This document shows positions 26,501 through 41,000 of a stretch of DNA of 64,000 bases, piece by piece; the first letter of the stretch is position 1, and every line of letters begins with the position of its first letter. Origin of the DNA: Acholoe squamosa (lineage: Eukaryota > Annelida > Polychaeta > Phyllodocida > Polynoidae); assembly GCA_949317995.1 (NCBI GenBank), contig OX439038.1, forward strand, positions 37,081,113-37,145,112, in the 5' to 3' direction. Both the position numbers and the translations under genes were made by a program. The notes below the pieces were generated by a model that worked only from the letters and a program-made list of their open reading frames with translations, searched no databases and was not told where the DNA came from.

Positions 26501-29500
26501 GGACCTAGTGTCTTTAAACCTTGTCAGGTGGTATCTTTCGGCCTGAAATGCATATTTTCATTGATTTTGGGAAGAAAACTTAAAGAAACATCTGAAAAAA
26601 TAAAAACAGTAAAGCTGATGGGGATAGAGTCTTGAAGCTTTGTCAGATGGTTGATTCAGGTCTGAAACGATTCAACACATTTTTCTTTTGCTTTTCAACC
26701 TGAGTCAACAGGAAGAAATAAACAAACACTAAAACTGTTGGACCTAGTGTCTTGAAACTGTGTCACGTGGTAATTTTAAACCTGAAAATGCATGTTCACA
26801 TTGATTTTGGGCAGATGTGCACAGGAACATGTGAAAATTTAAAAACTCTGAAACCATTGCAGATAGAGTCTTGAAACTTTGTCAGATGGTTTATTGAGGT
26901 CTGAAACCACTCAACCCAGTTCTGTTTTGCTTTTTCACCTGAGGCAACAGGTAGAAATCAACAAACACTAAAACCAAGTGTCTTGAAACTGTCACGTGGT
27001 AATTTTAGGCCTGAAAATGCATTTTTACATTGATTTTGGACAGAAAACTAACAGGAACATGTGAAAATTTAAACACTCTAAAATTATTGCCGATGGTCTT
27101 GAAACTTTGTCAGATGGTTGATTCAGGTCTGAAACCACTCAACACAGTTCTGTTTTGCTTTTCTACCTGAGGCAACATGTAGAAATCGACCTACACCAAA
27201 ACTGTTGGACCTAGTGTCTTGAACCTGTGTCACATGGTAGTTTTAGGCCTGGAAATGTATATTTTCATTGATTTTGGAGAGAAAACTAAAAGGAACAGGT
27301 GAAAATTTAAAAACTCTGAAATCGTTGCAGATAGAGACTTGAAACTTGTCAGATGGTTGATTTTGGTCTGAAACCAATCAACACAGTTCTGTTTTGCTTT
27401 TTCACCTCAGGCATCATGTAGAAATCAACAAACACTAAAACTGTTGGACCTAGTGTCTTGAAACTGTGTCTCGTGGTAATTTTAAGCCTGAAATTGCATA
27501 TTCACATTGATTTTGGGCAGATAATAACAGGAACAAGTGAAAATTTAAAAACTCTGAAACCATTGCAGATAGAGTATTGAAACTTTGTCAGATGCTTGAT
27601 TCAGGTCTGAAACCACTCAACACAGTTCTATTTTGCTTTTCTACCTGAGGCAACATGTAGAAATCGACCAACACGAAAACTGTTGGACCTAGTGTCTTGA
27701 ACCTGTGTCACATGGTAGTTTTAGGCCTGGAAATGTATGTTTTCATTGATTTTGGAGAGAAAACTAAAAGGAACAGGTGAAAATTTAAAAACTCTGAAAT
27801 TGTTGCAGATAGAGACTTGAAACTTTGTCAGATGGTTGATTCAGGTCTGAAACCACTCAACCCAGTTCTGTTTTGCTTTTTCACCTCAGGCAACAGGTAG
27901 AAATCAACAAACACTAAAACCAAGTGTCTTGAAACTGTGTCACGTGGTAATTTTAGGGCTGAAAATGCATTTTTACATTGATTTTGGACAGAAAACTAAC
28001 AGGAACATGTGAAAATTTAAACACTCTAAAATTATTGGCAATGGTCTTGAAACTTTGTCAGATGGTTGATTCAGGTCTGAAACCACTCAACACAGTTCTG
28101 TTTTGCTTTTTCACCTGAGGCAACAGGTAGAAATCGACCAACACCAAAACAGTTGGACCTAGTGTGTTGAACCTGTGTCACATGGTAGTTTTTGGCCTGG
28201 AAATGTATATTTTCATTGATTTTGGAGAGAAAACTAAAAGGAACAGGTGAAAATTTAAAAACTCTGAAATTGTTGCAGATAGAGACTTGAAACTTTGTCA
28301 GATGGTTGATTCAGGTCTGAAACCACTCAACCCAGTTCTGTTTTGCTTTTTCACCTCAGGCAACAGGTAGAAATCAACAAACACTAAAACCAAGTGTCTT
28401 GAAACTGTGTCACGTGGTAATTTTAGGCCTGAAAATGCATTTTTACATTGATTTTGGACAGAAAACTAACAGGAACATGTGAAAATTTAAACACTCTAAA
28501 ATTATTGGCAATGGTCTTGAAACTTTGTCAGATGGTTGATTCAGGTCTGAAACCACTCAACACAGTTCTGTTTTGCTTTTTCACCTGAGGCAACAGGTAG
28601 AAATCGACCAACACCAAAACAGTTGGACCTAGTGTGTTGAACCTGTGTCACATGGTAGTTTTTGGCCTGGAAATGTATATTTTCATTGATTTTGGAGAGA
28701 AAACTAAAAGGAACAGGTGACAATTTAAAAACTGTGAAATCGTTGCAGACAGAGACTTGAAACTTTGTCAGATGGTTGATTTTGGTCTGAAACCAATCAA
28801 CACAGTTCTGTTTTGCTTTTTCACCTCAGGCATCATGTAGAAATCAACAAACATTAAAACTGTTGGACCTAGTAGCTTGAAACTGTGTCTCGTGGTAATT
28901 TTAAGCCTGAAATTGCATATTCACATTGATTTTGGGCAGATAATAACAGGAACAAGTGAAAATTTAAAAACTCTGAAACCATTGCAGATAGAGTATTGAA
29001 ACTTTGTCAGATGCTTGATTCAGGTCTGAAACCACTCAACCCAGTTCTGTTTTGCTTTTTCAGCTCAGGCAACAGGTAGAAATCAACAAACACTAAAACC
29101 AAGTGTCTTGAAACTGTGTCACGTGGTAATTTTAGGCCTGAAAATGCATTTTTACATTGATTTTGGACAGAAAACTAACAGGAACATGTGAAAATTTAAA
29201 AACTCTAAAATTATTGGCAATGGTCTTGAAACTTTGTCAGATGGTTGATTCAGGTCTGAAACCACTCAACACAGTTCTGTTTTGCTTTTTCACCTGAGGC
29301 AACAGGTAGAAATCGACCAACACCAAAACAGTTGGACCTAGTGTGTTGAACCTGTGTCACATGGTAGTTTTTGGCCTGGAAATGTATATTTTCATTGATT
29401 TTGGAGAGAAAACTAACAGGAACATTTGAAAATTTAAAAACTCTGAAATCGTTGCTGATGGTCTTGACATTTTGTCAGATGGTTGATGGAGGTCTGAAAC

Positions 29501-29547
29501 GACTCAACACAGTTCTATTTTGCTTTTTCACCTGAGGCAACAGGTAG
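20569..29547. repeat. Large tandem block, 8,979 bp
   Basis: The same private variants recur 8,979-8,982 bp further on (20639 to 29618; 25675 to 34657; 23988 to 32967). The length is three 12-unit repeats plus an extra 470 bp, explained by a local two-unit duplication near 27.8-28.7 kb. Confidence 0.82.
27771..28710. repeat. Local two-unit (470-bp) tandem duplication
   Basis: Sequence starting near 27771 repeats at 28241 with a 470-bp offset, as seen with the actctgaaattgttgcag string at 27791 and 28261. Only one copy of this segment is present in the neighbouring large blocks. The exact edges cannot be fixed inside the repeat. Confidence 0.7.
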
Positions 29548-32500
29548 AAATCAACAAACACTAAAACTGTTGGACCTAGTGTCTTGAAACTGTGTCACGT
29601 GGTAATTTTAAGCCTGAAAATGGATGTTCACATTGATTTTGGGCAGATAAGAACAGGAACATGTGAAAATTTAAAAACTCTGAAACCGTTGCAGATAGAG
29701 ACTTGAAACTTTGTCAGATGGTTGATTCAGGTCTGAAACCACTAAACACAAGTCTGTTTTGCTTTTTCACCTCAGGCAACAGGTAGAAATCAACAAACAC
29801 TAAAACTGTTGGACCTAGTGTCTTTAAACCTTGTCAGGTGGTATCTTTCGGCCTGAAATGCATATTTTCATTGATTTTGGGAAGAAAACTTAAAGAAACA
29901 TCTGAAAAAAATAAAAACAGTAAAGCTGATGGGGATAGAGTCTTGAAGCTTTGTCAGATGGTTGATTCAGGTCTGAAACGATTCAACACATTTTTCTTTT
30001 GCTTTTCAACCTGAGTCAACAGGAAGAAATAAACAAACACTAAAACTGTTGGACCTAGTGTCTTGAAACTGTGTCACGTTGTTATTTTAAACCTGAAAAT
30101 GCATGTTCACATTGATTTTGGGCAGATAATAACAGGAACATGTGAAAATTTAAAAACTCTGAAACCATTGCAGATAGAGTATTGAAACTTTGTCAGATGG
30201 TTTATTGAGGTCTGAAACCACTCAACACAATTCTGTTTTGCTTTTTCACCTGAGGCAACAGGTAGAAATCAACAAACACTAAAACCAAGTGTCTTGAAAC
30301 TGTCACGTGGTAATTTTAGGCCTGAAAATGCATTTTTACATTGATTTTGGACAGAAAACTAACAGGAACATGTGAAAATTTAAACACTCTAAAATTATTG
30401 CCGATGGTCTTGAAACTTTGTCAGATGGTTGATTCAGGTCTGAAACCACTCAACACAGTTCTGTTTTGCTTTTCTACCTGAGGCAACATGTAGAAATCGA
30501 CCTACACCAAAACTGTTGGACCTAGTGTCTTGAACCTGTGTCACATGGTAGTTTTAGGCCTGGAAATGTATATTTTCATTGATTTTGGAGAGAAAACTAA
30601 AAGGAACAGGTGAAAATTTAAAAACTCTGAAATCGTTGCAGATAGAGACTTGAAACTTGTCAGATGGTTGATTTTGGTCTGAAACCAATCAACACAGTTC
30701 TGTTTTGCTTTTTCACCTCAGGCATCATGTAGAAATCAACAAACACTAAAACTGTTGGACCTAGTGTCTTGAAACTGTGTCTCGTGGTAATTTTAAGCCT
30801 GAAATTGCATATTCACATTGATTTTGGGCAGATAATAACAGGAACAAGTGAAAATTTAAAAACTCTGAAACCATTGCAGATAGAGTATTGAAACTTTGTC
30901 AGATGCTTGATTCAGGTCTGAAACCACTCAACACAGTTCTATTTTGCTTTTCTACCTGAGGCAACATGTAGAAATCGACCAACACGAAAACTGTTGGACC
31001 TAGTGTCTTGAACCTGTGTCACATGGTAGTTTTAGGCCTGGAAATGTATGTTTTCATTGATTTTGGAGAGAAAACTAAAAGGAACAGGTGAAAATTTAAA
31101 AACTCTGAAATTGTTGCAGATAGAGACTTGAAACTTTGTCAGATGGTTGATTCAGGTCTGAAACCACTCAACCCAGTTCTGTTTTGCTTTTTCACCTCAG
31201 GCAACAGGTAGAAATCAACAAACACTAAAACCAAGTGTCTTGAAACTGTGTCACGTGGTAATTTTAGGCCTGAAAATGCATTTTTACATTGATTTTGGAC
31301 AGAAAACTAACAGGAACATGTGAAAATTTAAACACTCTAAAATTATTGGCAATGGTCTTGAAACTTTGTCAGATGGTTGATTCAGGTCTGAAACCACTCA
31401 ACACAGTTCTGTTTTGCTTTTCTACCTGAGAACATGTAGAGATCGGCCAACACCAAAACTGTTGGACCTAGTGTCTTGAACCTGGGTCACATGGTAGTTT
31501 TAGGCCTGGAAATGTATATTTTCATTGATTTTGGAGAGAAAACTAAAAGGAACAGGTGAAAATTTAAAAACTGTGAAATCGTTGCAGACAGAGACTTGAA
31601 ACTTTGTCAGATGGTTGATTTTGGTCTGAAACCAATCAACACAGTTCTGTTTTGCTTTTTCACCTCAGGCATCATGTAGAAATCAACAAACATTAAAACT
31701 GTTGGACCTAGTGTCTTGAAACTGTGTCTCGTGGTAATTTTAAGCCTGAAATTGCATATTCACATTGATTTTGGGCAGATAATAACAGGAACAAGTGAAA
31801 ATTTAAAAACTCTGAAACCATTGCAGATAGAGTATTGAAACTTTGTCAGATGCTTGATTCAGGTCTGAAACCACTCAACCCAGTTCTGTTTTGCTTTTTC
31901 AGCTCAGGCAACAGGTAGAAATCAACAAACACTAAAACCAAGTGTCTTGAAACTGTGTCACGTGGTACTTTTAGGCCTGAAAATGCATTTTTACATTGAT
32001 TTTGGACAGAAAACTAACAGGAACATGTGAAAATTTAAACACTCTAAAATTATTGGCAATGGTCTTGAAACTTTGTCAGATGGTTGATTCAGGTCTGAAA
32101 CCACTCAACACAGTTCTGTTTTGCTTTTTCACCTGAGGCAACAGGTAGAAATCGACCAACACCAAAACAGTTGGACCTAGTGTGTTGAACCTGTGTCACA
32201 TGGTAGTTTTTGGCCCGGAAATGTATATTTTCATTGATTTTGGAGAGAAAACTAACAGGAACATTTGAAAATTTAAAAACTCTGAAATCGTTGCTGATGG
32301 TCTTGACATTTTGTCAGATGGTTGATGGAGGTCTGAAACGACTCAACACAGTTCTATTTTGCTTTTTCACCTGAGGCAACAGGTAGAAATCAACAAACAC
32401 TAAAACTGTTGGACCTAGTGTCTTGAAACTGTGTCACGTGGTAATTTTAAGCCTGAAAATGCATGTTCACATTGATTTTGGGCAGATAAGAACAGGAACA

Positions 32501-35500
32501 TGTGAAAATTTAAAAACTCTGAAACCGTTGCAGATAGAGTCTTGAAACTTTGTCAGATGGTTGATTCAGGTCTGAAACCACTAAACACAAGTCTGTTTTG
32601 CTTTTTCACCTCAGGCAACAGGTAGAAATCAACAAACACTAAAACTGTTGGACCTAGTGTCTTTAAACCTTGTCAGGTGGTATCTTTCGGCCTGAAATGC
32701 ATATTTTCATTGATTTTGGGAAGAAAACTTAAAGAAACATCTGAAAAAATAAAAACAGTAAAGCTGATGGGGATAGAGTCTTGAAGCTTTGTCAGATGGT
32801 TGATTCAGGTCTGAAACGATTCAACACATTTTTCTTTTGCTTTTCAACCTGAGTCAACAGGAAGAAATAAACAAACACTAAAACTGTTGGACCTAGTGTC
32901 TTGAAACTGTGTCACGTGGTAATTTTAAACCTGAAAATGCATGTTCACATTGATTTTGGGCAGATGTGCACAGGAACATGTGAAAATTTAAAAACTCTGA
33001 AACCATTGCAGATAGAGTCTTGAAACTTTGTCAGATGGTTTATTGAGGTCTGAAACCACTCAACCCAGTTCTGTTTTGCTTTTTCACCTGAGGCAACAGG
33101 TAGAAATCAACAAACACTAAAACCAAGTGTCTTGAAACTGTCACGTGGTAGTTTTAAACCTGAAAATGCATTTTTACATTGATTTTGGACAGAAAACTAA
33201 CAGGAACATGTGAAAATTTAAACACTCTAAAATTATTGCCGATGGTCTTGAAACTTTGTCAGATGGTTGATTCAGGTCTGAAACCACTCAACACAGTTCT
33301 GTTTTGCTTTTCTACCTGAGGCAACATGTAGAAATCGACCAACTGTTGGACCTAGTGTCTTGAACCTGGGTCACATGGTAGTTTTAGGCCTGGAAATGTA
33401 TATTTTCATTGATTTTGGAGAGAAAACTAAAAGGAACAGGTGAAAATTTAAAAACTCTGAAATCGTTGCAGATAGAGACTTGAAACTTGTCAGATGGTTG
33501 ATTTTGGTCTGAAACCAATCAACACAGTTCTGTTTTGCTTTTTCACCTCAGGCATCATGTAGAAATCAACAAACACTAAAACTGTTGGACCTAGTGTCTT
33601 GAAACTGTGTCTCGTGGTAATTTTAAGCCTGAAATTGCATATTCACATTGATTTTGGGCAGATAATAACAGGAACAAGTGAAAATTTAAAAACTCTGAAA
33701 CCATTGCAGATAGAGTATTGAAACTTTGTCAGATGCTTGATTCAGGTCTGAAACCACTCAACACAGTTCTATTTTGCTTTTCTACCTGAGGCAACATGTA
33801 GAAATCGACCAACACGAAAACTGTTGGACCTAGTGTCTTGAACCTGTGTCACATGGTAGTTTTAGGCCTGGAAATGTATGTTTTCATTGATTTTGGAGAG
33901 AAAACTAAAAGGAACAGGTGAAAATTTAAAAACTCTGAAATTGTTGCAGATAGAGACTTGAAACTTTGTCAGATGGTTGATTCAGGTCTGAAACCACTCA
34001 ACCCAGTTCTGTTTTGCTTTTTCACCTCAGGCAACAGGTAGAAATCAACAAACACTAAAACCAAGTGTCTTGAAACTGTGTCACGTGGTAATTTTAGGCC
34101 TGAAAATGCATTTTTACATTGATTTTGGACAGAAAACTAACAGGAACATGTGAAAATTTAAACACTCTAAAATTATTGGCAATGGTCTTGAAACTTTGTC
34201 AGATGGTTGATTCAGGTCTGAAACCACTCAACACAGTTCTGTTTTGCTTTTCTACCTGAGAACATGTAGAGATCGGCCAACACCAAAACTGTTGGACCTA
34301 GTGTCTTGAACCTGGGTCACATGGTAGTTTTAGGCCTGGAAATGTATATTTTCATTGATTTTGGAGAGAAAACTAAAAGGAACAGGTGAAAATTTAAAAA
34401 CTGTGAAATCGTTGCAGACAGAGACTTGAAACTTTGTCAGATGGTTGATTTTGGTCTGAAACCAATCAACACAGTTCTGTTTTGCTTTTTCACCTCAGGC
34501 ATCATGTAGAAATCAACAAACATTAAAACTGTTGGACCTAGTGTCTTGAAACTGTGTCTCGTGGTAATTTTAAGCCTGAAATTGCATATTCACATTGATT
34601 TTGGGCAGATAATAACAGGAACAAGTGAAAATTTAAAAACTCTGAAACCATTGCAGAGAGAGTATTGAAACTTTGTCAGATGCTTGATTCAGGTCTGAAA
34701 CCACTCAACCCAGTTCTGTTTTGCTTTTTCAGCTCAGGCAACAGGTAGAAATCAACAAACACTAAAACCAAGTGTCTTGAAACTGTGTCACGTGGTACTT
34801 TTAGGCCTGAAAATGCATTTTTACATTGATTTTGGACAGAAAACTAACAGGAACATGTGAAAATTTAAAAACTCTAAAATTATTGGCAATGGTCTTGAAA
34901 CTTTGTCAGATGGTTGATTCAGGTCTGAAACCACTCAACACAGTTCTGTTTTGCTTTTTCACCTGAGGCAACAGGTAGAAATCGACCAACACCAAAACAG
35001 TTGGACCTAGTGTGTTGAACCTGTGTCACATGGTAGTTTTTGGCCTGGAAATGTATATTTTCATTGATTTTGGAGAGAAAACTAACAGGAACATTTGAAA
35101 ATTTAAAAACTCTGAAATCGTTGCTGATGGTCTTGACATTTTGTCAGATGGTTGATGGAGGTCTGAAACGACTCAACACAGTTCTATTTTGCTTTTTCAC
35201 CTGAGGCAACAGGTAGAAATCAACAAACACTAAAACTGTTGGACCTAGTGTCTTGAAACTGTGTCACGTGGTAATTTTAAGCCTGAAAATGCATGTTCAC
35301 ATTGATTTTGGGCAGATAAGAACAGGAACATGTGAAAATTTAAAAACTCTGAAACCGTTGCAGATAGAGTCTTGAAACTTTGTCAGATGGTTGATTCAGG
35401 TCTGAAACCACTAAACACAAGTCTGTTTTGCTTTTTCACCTCAGGCAACAGGTAGAAATCAACAAACACTAAAACTGTTGGACCTAGTGTCTTTAAACCT

Positions 35501-38056
35501 TGTCAGGTGGTATCTTTCGGCCTGAAATGCATATTTTCATTGATTTTGGGAAGAAAACTTAAAGAAACATCTGAAAAAATAAAAACAGTAAAGCTGATGG
35601 GGATAGAGTCTTGAAGCTTTGTCAGATGGTTGATTCAGGTCTGAAACGATTCAACACATTTTTCTTTTGCTTTTCAACCTGAGTCAACAGGAAGAAATAA
35701 ACAAACACTAAAACTGTTGGACCTAGTGTCTTGAAACTGTGTCACGTGGTAATTTTAAACCTGAAAATGCATGTTCACATTGATTTTGGGCAGATGTGCA
35801 CAGGAACATGTGAAAATTTAAAAACTCTGAAACCATTGCAGATAGAGTCTTGAAACTTTGTCAGATGGTTTATTGAGGTCTGAAACCACTCAACCCAGTT
35901 CTGTTTTGCTTTTTCACCTGAGGCAACAGGTAGAAATCAACAAACACTAAAACCAAGTGTCTTGAAACTGTCACGTGGTAATTTTAGGCCTGAAAATGCA
36001 TTTTTACATTGATTTTGGACAGAAAACTAACAGGAACATGTGAAAATTTAAACACTCTAAAATTATTGCCGATGGTCTTGAAACTTTGTCAGATGGTTGA
36101 TTCAGGTCTGAAACCACTCAACACAGTTCTGTTTTGCTTTTCTACCTGAGGCAACATGTAGAAATCGACCTACACCAAAACTGTTGGACCTAGTGTCTTG
36201 AACCTGTGTCACATGGTAGTTTTAGGCCTGGAAATGTATATTTTCATTGATTTTGGAGAGAAAACTAAAAGGAACAGGTGAAAATTTAAAAACTCTGAAA
36301 TCGTTGCAGATAGAGACTTGAAACTTGTCAGATGGTTGATTTTGGTCTGAAACCAATCAACACAGTTCTGTTTTGCTTTTTCACCTCAGGCATCATGTAG
36401 AAATCAACAAACACTAAAACTGTTGGACCTAGTGTCTTGAAACTGTGTCTCGTGGTAATTTTAAGCCTGAAATTGCATATTCACATTGATTTTGGGCAGA
36501 TAATAACAGGAACAAGTGAAAATTTAAAAACTCTGAAACCATTGCAGATAGAGTATTGAAACTTTGTCAGATGCTTGATTCAGGTCTGAAACCACTCAAC
36601 ACAGTTCTATTTTGCTTTTCTACCTGAGGCAACATGTAGAAATCGACCAACACGAAAACTGTTGGACCTAGTGTCTTGAACCTGTGTCACATGGTAGTTT
36701 TAGGCCTGGAAATGTATGTTTTCATTGATTTTGGAGAGAAAACTAAAAGGAACAGGTGAAAATTTAAAAACTCTGAAATTGTTGCAGATAGAGACTTGAA
36801 ACTTTGTCAGATGGTTGATTCAGGTCTGAAACCACTCAACCCAGTTCTGTTTTGCTTTTTCACCTCAGGCAACAGGTAGAAATCAACAAACACTAAAACC
36901 AAGTGTCTTGAAACTGTGTCACGTGGTAATTTTAGGGCTGAAAATGCATTTTTACATTGATTTTGGACAGAAAACTAACAGGAACATGTGAAAATTTAAA
37001 CACTCTAAAATTATTGGCAATGGTCTTGAAACTTTGTCAGATGGTTGATTCAGGTCTGAAACCACTCAACACAGTTCTGTTTTGCTTTTTCACCTGAGGC
37101 AACAGGTAGAAATCGACCAACACCAAAACAGTTGGACCTAGTGTGTTGAACCTGTGTCACATGGTAGTTTTTGGCCTGGAAATGTATATTTTCATTGATT
37201 TTGGAGAGAAAACTAAAAGGAACAGGTGAAAATTTAAAAACTGTGAAATCGTTGCAGACAGAGACTTGAAACTTTGTCAGATGGTTGATTTTGGTCTGAA
37301 ACCAATCAACACAGTTCTGTTTTGCTTTTTCACCTCAGGCATCATGTAGAAATCAACAAACATTAAAACTGTTGGACCTAGTGTCTTGAAACTGTGTCTC
37401 GTGGTAATTTTAAGCCTGAAATTGCATATTCACATTGATTTTGGGCAGATAATAACAGGAACAAGTGAAAATTTAAAAACTCTGAAACCATTGCAGATAG
37501 AGTATTGAAACTTTGTCAGATGCTTGATTCAGGTCTGAAACCACTCAACCCGGTTCTGTTTTGCTTTTTCAGCTCAGGCAACAGGTAGAAATCAACAAAC
37601 ACTAAAACCAAGTGTCTTGAAACTGTGTCACGTGGTAATTTTAGGCCTGAAAATGCATTTTTACATTGATTTTGGACAGAAAACTAACAGGAACATGTGA
37701 AAATTTAAAAACTCTAAAATTATTGGCAATGGTCTTGAAACTTTGTCAGATGGTTGATTCAGGTCTGAAACCACTCAACACAGTTCTGTTTTGCTTTTTC
37801 ACCTGAGGCAACAGGTAGAAATCGACCAACACCAAAACAGTTGGACCTAGTGTGTTGAACCTGTGTCACATGGTAGTTTTTGGCCTGGAAATGTATATTT
37901 TCATTGATTTTGGAGAGAAAACTAACAGGAACATTTGAAAATTTAAAAACTCTGAAATCGTTGCTGATGGTCTTGACATTTTGTCAGATGGTTGATGGAG
38001 GTCTGAAACGACTCAACACAGTTCTATTTTGCTTTTTCACCTGAGGCAACAGGTAG
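29548..38056. repeat. Large tandem block, 8,509 bp
   Basis: The aaaatggatg variant recurs at 29618 and 38127 (8,509 bp, three 12-unit repeats). The rare ttttagggctg variant at about 27955 reappears at about 36930. After 38057 the next block loses one unit near 39.03 kb and the regular order starts to break down. Confidence 0.8.
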
Positions 38057-41000
38057 AAATCAACAAACACTAAAACTGTTGGACCTAGTGTCTTGAAACT
38101 GTGTCACGTGGTAATTTTAAGCCTGAAAATGGATGTTCACATTGATTTTGGGCAGATAAGAACAGGAACATGTGAAAATTTAAAAACTCTGAAACCGTTG
38201 CAGATAGAGACTTGAAACTTTGTCAGATGGTTGATTCAGGTCTGAAACCACTAAACACAAGTCTGTTTTGCTTTTTCACCTCAGGCAACAGGTAGAAATC
38301 AACAAACACTAAAACTGTTGGACCTAGTGTCTTTAAACCTTGTCAGGTGGTATCTTTCGGCCTGAAATGCATATTTTCATTGATTTTGGGAAGAAAACTT
38401 AAAGAAACATCTGAAAAAAATAAAAACAGTAAAGCTGATGGGGATAGAGTCTTGAAGCTTTGTCAGATGGTTGATTCAGGTCTGAAACGATTCAACACAT
38501 TTTTCTTTTGCTTTTCAACCTGAGTCAACAGGAAGAAATAAACAAACACTAAAACTGTTGGACCTAGTGTCTTGAAACTGTGTCACGTGGTAATTTTAAA
38601 CCTGAAAATGCATGTTCACATTGATTTTGGGCAGATAATAACAGGAACATGTGAAAATTTAAAAACTCTGAAACCATTGCAGATAGAGTATTGAAACTTT
38701 GTCAGATGGTTTATTGAGGTCTGAAACCACTCAACACAATTCTGTTTTGCTTTTTCACCTGAGGCAACAGGTAGAAATCAACAAACACTAAAACCAAGTG
38801 TCTTGAAACTGTCACGTGGTAATTTTAGGCCTGAAAATGCATTTTTACATTGATTTTGGACAGAAAACTAACAGGAACATGTGAAAATTTAAACACTCTA
38901 AAATTATTGCCGATGGTCTTGAAACTTTGTCAGATGGTTGATTCAGGTCTGAAACCACTCAACACAGTTCTGTTTTGCTTTTCTACCTGAGGCAACATGT
39001 AGAAATCGACCTACACCAAAACTGTTGGACCTAGTGTCTTGAAACTGTGTCTCGTGGTAATTTTAAGCCTGAAATTGCATATTCACATTGATTTTGGGCA
39101 GATAATAACAGGAACAAGTGAAAATTTAAAAACTCTGAAACCATTGCAGATAGAGTATTGAAACTTTGTCAGATGCTTGATTCAGGTCTGAAACCACTCA
39201 ACACAGTTCTATTTTGCTTTTCTACCTGAGGCAACATGTAGAAATCGACCAACACCAAAACTGTTGGACCTAGTGTCTTGAACCTGTGTCACATGGTAGT
39301 TTTAGGCCTGGAAATGTATGTTTTCATTGATTTTGGAGAGAAAACTAAAAGGAACAGGTGAAAATTTAAAAACTCTGAAATTGTTGCAGATAGAGACTTG
39401 AAACTTTGTCAGATGGTTGATTCAGGTCTGAAACCACTCAACCCAGTTCTGTTTTGCTTTTTCACCTCAGGCAACAGGTAGAAATCAACAAACACTAAAA
39501 CCAAGTGTCTTGAAACTGTGTCACATGGTAATTTTAGGCCTGAAAATGCATTTTTACATTGATTTTGGACAGAAAACTAACAGGAACATGTGAAAATTTT
39601 AACACTCTAAAATTATTGGCAATGGTCTTGAAACTTTGTCAGATGGTTGATTCAGGTCTGAAACCACTCAACACAGTTCTGTTTTGCTTTTCTACCTGAG
39701 AACATGTAGAGATCGGCCAACACCAAAACTGTTGGACCTAGTGTCTTGAACCTGGGTCACATGGTAGTTTTAGGCCTGGAAATGTATATTTTCATTGATT
39801 TTGGAGAGAAAACTAAAAGGAACAGGTGAAAATTTAAAAACTGTGAAATCGTTGCAGACAGAGACTTGAAACTTTGTCAGATGGTTGATTTTGGTCTGAA
39901 ACCAATCAACACAGTTCTGTTTTGCTTTTTCACCTCAGGCATCATGTAGAAATCAACAAACATTAAAACTGTTGGACCTAGTGTCTTGAAACTGTGTCTC
40001 GTGGTAATTTTAAGCCTGAAATTGCATATTCACATTGATTTTGGGCAGATAATAACAGGAACAAGTGAAAATTTAAAAACTCTGAAACCATTGCAGATAG
40101 AGTATTGAAACTTTGTCAGATGCTTGATTCAGGTCTGAAACCACTCAACCCAGTTCTGTTTTGCTTTTTCAGCTCAGGCAACAGGTAGAAATCAACAAAC
40201 ACTAAAACCAAGTGTCTTGAAACTGTGTCACGTGGTACTTTTAGGCCTGAAAATGCATTTTTACATTGATTTTGGACAGAAAACTAACAGGAACATGTGA
40301 AAATTTAAAAACTCTAAAATTATTGGCAATGGTCTTGAAACTTTGTCAGATGGTTGATTCAGGTCTGAAACCACTCAACACAGTTCTGTTTTGCTTTTTC
40401 ACCTGAGGCAACAGGTAGAAATCGACCAACACCAAAACAGTTGGACCTAGTGTGTTGAACCTGTGTCACATGGTAGTTTTTGGCCCGGAAATGTATATTT
40501 TCATTGATTTTGGAGAGAAAACTAACAGGAACATTTGAAAATTTAAAAACTCTGAAATCGTTGCTGATGGTCTTGACATTTTGTCAGATGGTTGATGGAG
40601 GTCTGAAACGACTCAACACAGTTCTATTTTGCTTTTTCACCTGAGGCAACAGGTAGAAATCAACAAACACTAAAACTGTTGGACCTAGTGTCTTGAAACT
40701 GTGTCACGTGGTAATTTTAAGCCTGAAAATGCATGTTCACATTGATTTTGGGCAGATAAGAACAGGAACATGTGAAAATTTAAAAACTCTGAAACCGTTG
40801 CAGATAGAGTCTTGAAACTTTGTCAGATGGTTGATTCAGGTCTGAAACCACTAAACACAAGTCTGTTTTGCTTTTTCACCTCAGGCAACAGGTAGAAATC
40901 AACAAACACTAAAACTGTTGGACCTAGTGTCTTTAAACCTTGTCAGGTGGTATCTTTCGGCCTGAAATGCATATTTTCATTGATTTTGGGAAGAAAACTT

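Noticed and set aside
8215-28723. Identical 60-codon minus-strand frames at 8215, 19562 and 28541, and similar frames at 43761 and 48351
   Set aside because: They lie wholly inside satellite units and recur only because the large blocks recur. Other units with the same sequence context lack the frame.
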